DNA from: Saccoglossus kowalevskii
Taxonomy: Eukaryota > Hemichordata > Enteropneusta > Harrimaniidae
Length of the DNA: 26,503 bases
Reading direction: 5' to 3'
Assembly (NCBI RefSeq): GCF_000003605.2
Contig: NW_003108083.1
Span: 951,586 to 978,088 of the forward strand
A program made the translations under genes and the position numbers. The notes below the pieces were generated by a model. The model saw only the letters and a program-made list of their open reading frames with translations. It ran no database searches and was not told where the DNA came from. Positions 1 through 12,400 of this stretch are shown piece after piece (position 1 is the stretch's first letter; every line of letters starts with the position of its first letter).

Positions 1-538
1 ACGTGCTATGCACTTTTCTACCCATTACATTTTGTACGATAGTCTGAGGCCCTGTACAGAAATAAAATTACATAATACAAAATTGACTAATACTAAAATG
101 AATAATTGTAGACAGATTTCGACATAAAATCGTGTCACTTTTATGTGCGCTAACATCTGCGAAGAGCGAAAAAACTCGTAAGTAGCCTTCTACCTTAAAA
201 TACTTAGACAATAATGCTAGATAAGTACAGTCTTGTCTTTCTGTGTGTACAACATTTTGCCGTAATGGATCAATGGTGTGGATGTGTTTGTCTGTAGGTG
301 AGGAATGGCTCAGGACCCCTTCTCTAAAATGGTAAAATAGTTCAAAGATATTATGTGAAATATCTTACCAACGTAACACAAAGTAAATCAATTGAATTTA
401 AAACCGATAATATGAAAATGTCTGTAAAAGAGCTCAAATACACTTTTTCAATATTATAAAATTCACACATTTCACATCAAATATATAATTGTTGTTTTCG
501 AACTCCCTATTCAAAAGTGCTGGCTACGGGCCTGGGAA

Positions 539-870
539 TCAAGATTTGTTTTCAGTGAACCTTACTACAGAGGGCGCCATCACTCAGAACTGACATGGAG
601 GGTATCAAGATTTGTTTTCAGTGAACCTTACTACAGAGGGCGCCATCACCCAGAACTGACATGGAGGGTATCAAGATTTGTTTTCAGTGAACCTTACTAC
701 AGAGGGCGCCATCACCCAGAACTGACATGGAGGGTATCAAGATTTATATTTGGGGAGGGTGTGTTGGAGCATGGAAGGTCCATTAGTACCTTCCATGGTT
801 GGAGGTACATTTCCTTTCAGTGAACCTTACTACAGAGGGCGCCATCACCCGAACTGACATGTAGATATAT
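539..870. repeat. 66-bp tandem repeat, about 3 exact and 1-2 degenerate copies
   Basis: The unit starts tcaagatttgttttcag at 539, 605, 671 and 737, exactly 66 bp apart. It contains the conserved stretch CTACAGAGGGCGCCATCAC. The fourth copy diverges after 745, and a further partial copy follows at about 817-860. A weak relic (cacagagggttcccatca) lies near 910. Confidence 0.9.
770..797. repeat. perfect 10-bp hairpin
   Basis: CATGGAAGGT and ACCTTCCATG form a perfect 10-bp inverted repeat with an 8-nt loop. It is inserted between the third and the displaced last copies of the 66-bp repeat. Confidence 0.75.
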
Positions 871-2750
871 ATTCTTGGAGGGTGTTATAGGTGGTTCAGT
901 GAACCCTAACACAGAGGGTTCCCATCATTTACTTTCAGTGATCCGAGCACACAAAAACCATTTTCACTGTTAATATTTTTATCAATTTCACATGCCATAT
1001 ATTACATTTCATATATACACAATTCATTTATTGATAAATAAGTTGAAATTTGTACACCTAAACCAAATTTATAGAAAAATAGAATTTCATTCATTTTAGG
1101 TAAATTTCATTACAATTATACCACAAACAATATGCAAATAAGTAACACATGTGACCACTTTAACAAATCATGTGGACATCTTAACAAATCATGTGACTAT
1201 TTCAACAAATCATGAGAACACGTTGAAAAAAACATGCAACAGTAAATGAGTTAGTGACAATCAAGCACCAAATCAATCATTTTATAACTTGAAAATTTTA
1301 CAAATAAAAAATTAGCAAAAATACAGGTTAATTTCATTTTTTTTACATAAAAAAAGAATTTTGTTCCATACAAAAGTAGTGCAAGCTGTTATCTCAATTC
1401 CAAACTGACAGTTACTTAATATCTACATCTCTATTTTGAGACTGCGCTTGTCACAAGACATTTTTGTGCTATTCTATGATACAGCAAGAGAAATATAGTA
1501 AGCCTACTAAGATACCAGTCAATAGTATCAGTCAAGAAACTAGTTCCCTCATAAAAAATGTGCAAGGCATAGTAATATAAAAATTGAACTCTCAGTAAAA
1601 AGACTTCACTTCACATGGTGCTTTTGGGGAGGAAGATCTTAGAAGATAAGTTAGCCTGCCCTCTAGAGGTACATGGAAGAATCAGGCTTGTAAAATTTGT
1701 ACATCTTTGGTATGGCTGCAAAATATGAACGCTTGATTGGACGGATTGTTTTACAACATATTTCATTAAAAAAATATACTAAAAGTGAAATATACAAAAA
1801 AAAGTATAAAAAAAATACAAAGGTGAATATGTTAGTGACACTGACATAAATGGAACAAACAATCCAATGAAAATGAAGGCCTGGTTAGTCACATGATCAC
1901 AGCCAGCCAATCACATATTTTAACACTTCCCTCTTAACTTAGGGGGGCTTCATTCCTGTATTGAGGTGACAACATAATACATTCTGTGTATTCATGAGTA
2001 ATACTGTGTTTTGAAAAGAACACATTGTAACTTACAATATCTTATTATTGTAAACGATTAAACAAAACCCACACATTTGGAATAGTTTATTTTTAAATTA
2101 ATGATGTATGATACAGTTTCACTTTTGCGATGTGTCCATGATGGGGGATATAATCTCCACTAGTTCAAATATAGGTTTGTACAAGGGTGAGAATAATTGG
2201 GATTTATTTTATCCTTGTATGTATTAAGTGTAACTCCATGAATTTCTGTGCAAAAAATAAAAAATCTCAACATTTTCAGTGAACATTCAAATACTATAAA
2301 TGAGTATAATCATTACACTGTTTTCATGTCGCAAACTATTGAAGCGTAAATAAGATTATTATAGAATACTCCCAGTGTACAAAAAATGAGAAAATTCGCA
2401 ATGTTTTTGTGAATCTGTATTAAACAGGCTAGAAATGCTTAAAACATAATTATTCTATTTCAAATGATATCCAGCCACTTGGTTACTTGCCAATCCACCA
2501 ACCACAGCTCACTTACATGGTCACATGTGACAAATCCACCAATCACAACATTTGGGTCCCATTAAAATATTCACAAAAATAGAGAAAAAAAAGATATTCC
2601 TTAAAAAATAAACCATGCACTTTTTTCTTTTAACATACTTCAATAAATCAGGAGAGCTCCAAAACAGTGTAGAATATTGAAACTAGCATTTTGTAATAAA
2701 TAATTTGTGTCTCTTGTATTTTTACAAGTATGTACAATCAAACATTCAAT

Positions 2751-2756
2751 TTTATT
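2751..2756 (-). promoter_or_regulatory. candidate poly(A) signal AATAAA
   Basis: An AATAAA on the minus strand, 436 nt past the stop codon, and the best placed one I found. Further copies at 2203-2208 and 2086-2091 are equally good by motif, and AATAAA is common by chance in DNA this AT-rich. Confidence 0.3.
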
Positions 2757-3191
2757 TGGACACTCCATGATTTTAAAATTTGTAATATTTCAACCTTATG
2801 TATTCTTATAAATCAAACTTTTCAGGAACTAAAAATATTTCCTTCAGAATACCACCTGTCCTACCCATGATTATTGGTTGAATCCAATATAATGGAGTCT
2901 ATTTTGGAAAAGGGCAGTCCACAGTCCGTCAGCACTGCAGACACATGTTTAAAGCCAATTAGTAAATTAATGTAGAATAGTTGTGTATGATTGGATTCAA
3001 AGACAATTATGACTTTGCCCTGCATTTTGATCATTCATAACAAAACTTTTAATACATTGTGAGTTTAAGTGAATCTGAAACATCTAATACATCCTGCCCT
3101 TCCTTCAACTAATAAATGGTATAACCCTCATATTGTTAAAGCATGGAAGATACCATTTGTATAAAGGTAAGTCAAAGTACTTTCAGTTGGG

Positions 3192-3407
3192 TCAATTCCA
3201 AGTGACTGATAATGTTTCACTGGATGATGACGAGAGGTTTCCAGGAGCACTGGAATAACTTGTCACGGTACTGCTCGGTAAACTTGAGTTGTGATAGCGT
3301 TCTCGCCAATGTGCAAAAGTGGACTTCATTAAATTCTTCAAATGCTGATCATGAACCTTGTTACCGAGGCGACGAACTGCTGTATACTGACGCAATCCAT
3401 TGAATGC
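3192..3407 (-). CDS. SFI1: SFI1-like exon 25, terminal coding exon
   Basis: The acceptor is ctcattcttctag/GCATTC (phase 0) and the stop codon is TGA-free TAG/TAA type at 3194-3192. Residues 1645-1715 contain the last core, FAHWRER. The non-repeat, Ser-rich tail SYSSAPGNLSSSSSETLS follows and ends TWN. No further exon is needed, because the frame closes here. Confidence 0.9.
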   Translation of the reverse strand, partial: AFNGLRQYTAVRRLGNKVHDQHLKNLMKSTFAHWRERYHNSSLPSSTVTSYSSAPGNLSSSSSETLSVTWN

Positions 3408-6400
3408 CTAGAAGAATGAGAAAATTGATGAGACTGTAATCAACCAATCACAGCAAATATTCTGATCACATGGTAAAGATGAACCAATCACATGACTTAC
3501 CTCAGACCTGAGATGCTTATTATCTTGTGATGTCATGGCCTTAGCAACGCTAATTTGAATGAAAGCCTTTCTCCATCTACTCCATACAGAGTTGTAGATT
3601 TTGTGAGCAGCCTACAACAGTAAACAAAAAATATATTAAGGCATGAGCCTCAATTTCATAAGAGAAATCATAGCAAAGCAGATTTTTACCATCATTATCA
3701 ATATTTATGATAGTTTAACAGCAAAGAATTGTTTTCCAACCAGTGACATAATTCGCGTAACTTGAATCTATTTCTGGAATAGCTAGAAATTAAACCAATC
3801 AGAAACTATCATATTTGCATAATATGGAATTTGACGGAAAGAAAACTATTATCTGTTTCGTTATTATATTTTCCATTCAAAGTTTAATGTTCAATATTTT
3901 GTGATATCATAGAATGACAGTTTGTGAATCAGCAACAAGTTCATTGCTTGGTTTGCTGGAAGGTATGGTATGGTATGTGCACCATGTTCCATGCAAACAG
4001 GCCTTGTGTTATGCAAATTGCAGCTCATGAATATTAATAGCAACTGAAACTTTGCAAGAAACACAAGTAAGCCAAAATTGAGCATTGCACTATCTTTAAC
4101 CCACAGCTACAGGTGTATAGTATACAGTGGTACAATAAATGATCCCAGGGATAAATTTAATTTTCCATAACCACAAAAGTAATCTGGTGCAGGTCAAATT
4201 CATACATACTATATGTCTAGCAGTGAATTCCTTATCCGCTGTGGATTTCCAAACATTCCAGCAATCTTTTGTCTGTTTTTGATTTCTGCATTTTACAAAG
4301 TTCATCATCTTGGCTTCGTTTCTCCAGTGAAAGGTAATTTTCTTACTGTAAAATAAAATTAGTTTGTTATTTTAAAAAACTGTACAATAAATAATATCCC
4401 TGTAATAGCAACAGAAATGACAGGATTATATGTCTTTGTAATATCTGAAAGAGTTGTATTTAGTGCTTTGTATTTTCTGTCATATGGATCAAATAACTGT
4501 TTACAGTTCTGACTATTAAAATAACAAGTGTTATAGACTACCGGTAAATAAGTCTTTTGTGTAGTAATGCATTATGTTAGCAAATACTGTGCAATACTTT
4601 ATTTTCGCTTGGAATTAATTTTAGCTATTTTCGCTGAAAGGATGATTCAGTGAAAATAAAATCCAGAAAATATACGGTTTTTCCTATATTTTACATTCAA
4701 CTTGTCAAAAAAATAAATTCCATACAAAACACCCAAAAATAAATTCCAGCTAAAATAAAGTATTTTACAGTATATGTTTTTTTTTTGCACTTCCATAACA
4801 TTTTTAGATGACTTGTAAGACGCATCACATAATTACAATTGTTCTTACCATAAGGTTTTATTGTAGTGATCTTCGGCTAATTCCATCATGTCCCTCTCAT
4901 TCTGTCTTTCTTCTTTCTTGTGACGAACAAAACACTTCCATTTCTTGACTACATGCCTTTGTATCAAATACTGCCGATGTCTGTCTGCTTTCAGTTCCTG
5001 GATTTGTTTCCTCCACTGCAACAGACTCTTCAGCAGTTGTCTTTGGTTTCTTTTCTCCAGTGCAAGATGCAGTACTTGTTTCATTCTTACACTATGCTGA
5101 TAGGTTTCTTTCCAGTGAGTGAGCACACCCTGAAGTAACGAACGTTGTTTTCGAGCTGTAATTACTTTCTCAATTACCGCCATCTGCTTCTCCTTTTTCA
5201 CCACCCGACTCCACTCGCGAATTGACTTTTGACTCAGTTTTGTCAAATAGTGTTCAGTTGCAGTGATTCTCTTCTCAGATTCAGTTTTCCAGTAAAGCAA
5301 CACTGAGCGTAATTTGTTTCTTCTACATGCATTCACAAGAATTTCCCCATTCTCTCTTCTCACTTTGTTGCCTAGGGAACAAAATGAGGTAAATCAGTGA
5401 AATTGAAAACATAAAAATGATCAGTATGCACAATTATAGTTTTGATCTTAAAATCAAATTTAATTGAAAGTACAACTATTTATTTTAACCGGTATTAAAT
5501 TAAACAACCCCAAATACTTATTTTAGAATTCGTTTTCACTGTAGCCATATTAATTAAAACACTGATAATAATCAAAAACTTGGTGAAAGGTGTACCACAG
5601 TTACTGCAGTGTTAGCTGTGTGACTTTTTAGATGCACTAACACAGCTGTTCACCTGCTGTTACTGATCATTGGTTAGATGGTATTACCTTTAGCCCATTG
5701 GCTCCAGAAGGTAACCGTGGCAACCATCTTCTCCTTTAGTTTATTTTCTGCAAAGATTTCTGCCTTTCTCTTGTACTCCATCGCTAGAGTCCACCTTGAC
5801 CACACCTGGTGAAATAAGCGCATTAGACCGACTAAGTTTCCCATCGACATTCAATTATTACTCAGTAACTTGATAAATGTTGATAATTTATCTTTATTGA
5901 AATTACAAAGCCCAATACTAATTATGATTGAGTAAACCACCCTGCGAGGGAAGCGAGAATCAAGACTGAGAAATGCAGTAATCCTGAGATTACAAATCTA
6001 TTTTGTATACCAAGCTAGAAAAATCTTTAGTCAAATCTAAATGAATGAAAATGAAAACAACATTGCTTGCAACACAGTTGATTTGTCAGCCAATTCGCTG
6101 ATGATATTACTGGTTAGGTGTACAGAACTAATTGGCAGTCACATTGAGACCACCAGAAGACCCAGCTTATAAAGAAAGGTTAAAATAGCACATGTCAGTG
6201 TCACTAACAGGGTGGCTCACCTTTCTTAATGTTGTAGTTCTAATAAATCTGTTCATTTTACTATCTCTACTGTACTGCTTCCATTCGTTCATAACGGACT
6301 GTAACAACCTGTTATCCCGTTTGTGTGTATGAACCTCCACTATTTCAGTGCGAGTTTCTGATACAATGTATTCATTTTTCCAGATGTCAAAAGTGCTCGC

Positions 6401-9400
6401 CATCTGAAAGAAAAAACAAAATTCATTACATGATTTAACAATGAAAAATCTTGTTTTATAATTCCAATTTTGATGCCAAGTTTATTTTGTTTTGTGAAAA
6501 GCATTTCAAATTCTATCAATTCAGCTCAAATAAAAAATGGCGGGAAAACAGTACTATTTCACTGTCGAAATGCTATATTTCCTTACTACTGTAAAATATT
6601 TTATTTTAGCTGGAATTAATTTTCGCTGAAAAGACTTTTTGGCTGTTTTGTATGGAATTTATTTTCACTGATTTTTGACGAGTTGAATGTAAAATATAGG
6701 AAAAAAGATATATTCGCTGGATTTTATTTTCACTGAATCATTACTTCAGCAAAAATAGCGAAAATTAATTCCAAGCGAAAATAAAGTATTTCATATTCTG
6801 ATGCAACATTTTGTACTTATATTTTTCTTAAAATAAACCGACATGAGGCCAACAAAAATAAATGATTTATTACTAAGTCATGTGTGTCAGTTTAAAAGGA
6901 GGCTGTTCACAACCTTTTGGTGGTTTCTTCCTAAATGTAGTAAAAAATGGAGAAAAAACAGGGGGAGCAAATCACTGCACCAGAAAACAAACTTTTTTTA
7001 GCCTCATTTTCCATTACTTTATATTTTGCTCAATATTTTTTGAAAAAAATATGGTTTCATTTTTTTAAAGCAAAAAAAATTGACTTTGGCCGTGAAACCA
7101 AACAAGCAGCCGGTCGGCTGAGATAGCTCGGCTGTTAGCAATGCACATTTCAATTATTAAAAGAACAGAAGATATCATTACAAATGAACAATATGTATAG
7201 TATCGGGACTTGTTGTTTTCAACAAGAAGTCAAAAATATCACTTTTCACCAACAATGACAAAAATAATCATCAAAATTAGATAATTGAAAATATTATCAC
7301 GAAATTAACAAACCTGAAAGAGGTCCACATGTAGTACCTATATATGTAATATCAAAGCAATTGGAATTGCGGTTTTTAACAAGAAGTCAAAAATATCACT
7401 TTTTACCAAAAATGACAAAAATATTCACCAAATTTAGTAAATTAAATATATCATTACAAATTGAACAAATCTGAGAGAAGTCCACATGTAGTACCTATAT
7501 ATGTAATATCTAAGCAATTGGAATTGCGGTTTTTAACAAGAAGTCAAAAATATCACTTTTTACCAAAAATGTCAAAAATATTCACCAAAATTAGAGAATT
7601 AAAGATATCATTACAAAATGAACAAATCTGAGAGAGGTCCACATGTAGTACTTATATATATAATATCAAAGCAATTGGACTTGCGGTTTTTAACAAGAAG
7701 TCGCAAATATCACTTTTTACCAAAAATGACAAAAATATTCACCAAAATTAGAGAATTGAAGATATCAACATGAAATGAACAAACCTAAGAGAGGTCTACC
7801 CAAGGTACATATACACCAAGTATCAAAGCATTCAGGCTAGTAGTTTTCAAGAAAAAGTCGAAAAAGTAAAACATTGAAACGGACGACGACGACGGACAAT
7901 CACTCATATGATAAACTCCGCTTGACAAAGTCGACAGCGGAGCTAAAAAAGCAGATGTTTCAGAGAAGTTTGTTTACCTGTCTTATCATAGATTTCTCTC
8001 TGAAATCTAACATCATCTTTCTCTGTTTGATTCGCTTCTGTATTTCATGGATCCATCCATTGAAGCATCTAGAAAATAAAAAAAGTAAACACAATAGATA
8101 ATGTTGGTGATAATGTCATAGGAATGTGAGGTCATAAGAATGAGATGTCATGGGGACGTCATGCCATAGGAACGCCATAGAGACGTGATGTCATAGAGAC
8201 GTAATGTCATGGGGACGTGATGTCGGGAACAAATAAATAAATTTTGGGTGATAGTGCCACATCTCATACAGACATACTAGTAATATCATAGTCAGTATGT
8301 CATAGAGATAAGTCATATGGACATGTCATAGTGACCTTAATTCACATGGATGTGATGTCATTGGAACATGTCATAGCAACAGGATGTCATAGAGATGTGA
8401 TGTCATAGGGGCATGAAGTCATACGAGCTCAAGATCTTAGGTATGCGATATCACAGGAACATTAACAAAGCCACAATGTATAATACATTTGATTTTTAAA
8501 ACGCTTGTCATTTTTATCTGAACTCATTAACATTGTATTATAATTTACATAATCTCTACTAAATCAACATGATCCAAACAATCATTGATTGCTTTGTACA
8601 TGTATATCTATTGCAAAAAATGTTAGTGAGATATCTTTGCAGGAAAAATCTGTGAGTGAAACAACTTACTTTCTCTTGACTACTTCGTTATAATAATCTC
8701 GGCTCATGATTGATTTCTCTGTATTATCCACCCATTTCCTGAAGACATTAGCAATCTGCATTTCCCTGTATTCTTGGCAGTATCTATCGGCAATGTCACG
8801 CATCTTGGCACAATTCCGTGCCTGACTCCTCCAGTGATGGACGATGAGCTTCAGGCGATACTTCAGTCTTTTCTGTTCTTCGATGTGTTCTTTCCACAAA
8901 TAGAAACACTGCAAGATAAAAGTTTGTGAATATGCTCGTCATTAAACACTGTGGCAAAATGAAAGCCAGCAATGAACTAATTTTTTTTGGAACTAATCTC
9001 CAACAAATTTAAAAGTGTCAGTACCCGAGAATTAAACTAATGATGGATTTTGTTACCTTGCATAAAGTACTCCTGGTATAATGCCTTTGACCTTTAGTGA
9101 TTAATGCACACTCCCTCCACTCGATGAACATACTTTGGACCATTCTAGTCTCTGTGTGCTGTCTGTATTCACATGCTAGTTTATTCTGACGATGAGAAAG
9201 CCACCATTGCGTAAATGTCTTCATCAGTGTTTTACGCATTTGTATTTGTTGATACTCCTCACATTTGCGTTTGTTTTCTTTACGTCGTCTAACTTCTATA
9301 TGCCATGCCATCAGAGTTCTGTAATAAATAAACATGTAAATGCATTTAGTTGTTTCACACTCACAAGTAAACAAAAGTTAAGAGAAGAATCAGTCTATGA

Positions 9401-12400
9401 AAACAAACTGAATATTAGTTAATAAAAGAGTTAAAAAAAACAGTTTCAAATACAAAAAAGTCATAAAAACAAAAGAACCAGTCCATAAAAACAAAAGAAC
9501 CAGTCCATGAAAACAAAAGAACCAGTCCATGAAAACAAAAGAACCAGTCAATTAAAAAAAAAAGGCAAATCAAAACAAATATACACAGTTTGCACAATTG
9601 CGACTATATTTAAAAAAATAAAATGTTTTTTTCAAATTGACTATTAATTTTGAAGGATATATCCAAATTGTCTGAAAAATACAGTGTAAAATATTTTTTA
9701 ATTTCCTATTGGTTATTGATAGTAAAATATCAGCTAATTTTGTTGTAATAGTGTTTAGCACTAAAATGCATACATGTGGTGAGACAGTGGGTTTCTAGTT
9801 TTGTTTGCACCAACTTTATTTTCATTTTTTCCTCGTTTAATACTTAAACACAAATGTACACTAATGATTGTAACAGAATAATTTTGTAATGTTTTTGTTC
9901 AAAGCAATAAATTTAAATTCAAGATAAAACAGTGAAAGTCTACAATGAAGTAACGTATGTGAGGTTGAAAAGATCTGTAATGTCTGCACACATTGTCCAC
10001 AACTATCTGTAAAATATACAGAATTGTATGGTTATCATCGCCTCTATTTTGCGAAAGAACAGGTTAACGTGACCAACATTATTTGTGAATATTTGCGTTT
10101 CGACTTACTTTGAGGCTAGATTGGTTTCATATATGATCTTCATCTGTTGCAGCTTATGAGTTTCTTGTCTCCACACTCTCCAACACTGTTGAAGTCGTCT
10201 GACTTCAAAGACGCAAGTCAAGTTCTTAGAGATGTCACTCCACATCCTATTCTGAATTGCCCAACAATGCCATCTCTGTAGAATCTCCTTCAATCGATTC
10301 TCAACGATGACATCATGCCGGTAATCTACTTCTGTTTTCTGGGATAATCGCAGTTGCCACACTCTAAAGGCCTGAATCAAAGCATAGAGTGAATCGTTAA
10401 TTATGTTTGCAATTCCATGATTAGAGGTAGTTGGTTACCATTAAAACTTTATTGAATTTTACAATATGGTTTCAGTTTTTGCTGTTGTTTACAAAACTCA
10501 GATAAAAGTATATGGTGATCAAATGCTTTAACAGAATCCTATACAAAATGTTTCAAATATATAATTTTTTGCATATTTTCTACAAAAAAATAATTCATAC
10601 TGGGAAAAAAATTAATAATCATGTAACACTTGATTGTGATCATTTTTTTACCCAAATTTATTTTGTCCAGTACCTGTGGTAAGTAAATCTTAATTTACCC
10701 ATTAAAAGTGTTTACTCTTACAAAATGTCAAGATTTTCATGACTTGTAAAAGTCACCAACATTTGACTCTCACCAATTAAAATAACTTATGGTACTTTGA
10801 CTTCCGTATGCATATACAACATAACAATAGTCAGGTGATCAACTTTGAAACAGACACAATGCAATTAACACTTACCATTGACCTGCAACGCTTTTCTTGA
10901 AATGCAAGCATTTTCTTTTGTTGTTCAACCCTCTGTCTAGCAACTTCAAGCCAGCCATAGAATGACCTAGTACATGAATGACATTATGCGGGTTATAACA
11001 AATATTAGGAACTGATGATATATCACAATTTATGCATGAATTGAATGCAGTGCCAATATTATGACAGAACGTGTTAGATAGATTCTACATGCTATACACC
11101 ACTAGTACTACTCTGTAGATACTTGTACAGCAAAATATGTCATGACTTAAGCATAGCACAGGAAACAGCACTGGTGAAGATTACCGGTAGTCTAATAAGT
11201 TCTGTAATTTTATTATTATATTTAAAACCTTTCAGTTGTTTTCCAGAACCATCTTCCATTCACATTTAGCAGAAATATGAGCACTATGTGACTGTTCTAC
11301 AGGGTGTGAGCCAGCCACCAGTCCACCTACCAAACGAACTGGCAACTTTGATTTTGGACTGGCAACTTTTTCCCATTTTTCTGTTTTTTTCTACTGTTCT
11401 TTGATAATTTTACCAAAATATTTCCAAAACCATCTACATTGTTTTGTACTGGCAGTTGCAAATTCCTGGCTAATAGCCTGTTGTTCTAATTGGTTTAAAT
11501 TTGAACCTCTAAGTTGCATACAAGATAACGTTTAAATAAAGTTATTCATCATTATAACGCACATTGTAGTACCCAGACATTCTAGGAAAAGCACTTGGTA
11601 ATAATTACAACAATTAATAGTAATTTTTCCTTACCTTTTAACAATTGCATTGTTATGATATTCAGTCACTCTGTTCACTTGTTGTCGTCTTAGTTTCCAG
11701 ACTGAGAAACATTCTTTAAGCGTATTCATAGCGATATACTGCCTCATCTTGCGAGCCCGACCTTCCATTCGTACATTTTCTGATACGTAATCCTGCCAAT
11801 TGGTGACAATACCCTGAATTTGACGACGCTCGGCAGTCTAGAATGAAACAACAGAAATTGAGGGGAATGTCTTGGCAAACATTTCCATCATCACCTTACG
11901 CTTGGACAACAATTTGAAAATAAACTGGATGTCTGGTTTCTGCCCAGTTTTCCAGCCATAACTGTTTTCAGCAGACATATGCAGACATATACCGGGAAAA
12001 AAAATTGTGAAAATAGAAACACTTCTTGATCATGTAATGGACGCATAACATACATAAAACAGTCACATTCAGTAAAGATAGTCACATAGTCCAGTGAAAG
12101 ACAATGTAAATCAATCTGTACGAAACATGGTTATAATACAACTCAGGTTTTAAAATACATCAAAAAAACATTAAAATATAGTATAATACACCAATACATG
12201 GTGTAATACATTAAAACAGTGTAATACATTAAAACATAGTGTAATACATTAAAACATAGTGTAATACATCAACCCATAGTGTAATACATCAAAACATAGT
12301 GAAATACATCAAAACATAGTGTAATACATCAAAACATAGTGTAATACATCAAAACATAGTGTAATACATTAAAACATAGTGTAATACATTAAAACATAGT

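Larger units (their letters stand above)
1..3191. other. 3' UTR and downstream non-coding region
   Basis: Downstream of the stop codon in transcript sense. The part nearest 3191 must be 3' UTR; where the transcript ends is not certain. The rest is AT-rich with many homopolymer A/T runs. I see no coding pattern on either strand and no second gene. The 66-bp tandem repeat and the hairpin at 539-870 are listed separately. Confidence 0.6.

Noticed and set aside
1..3191. A second gene downstream
   Set aside because: No ORF of useful length, no splice-linked coding pattern and no conserved motif on either strand.
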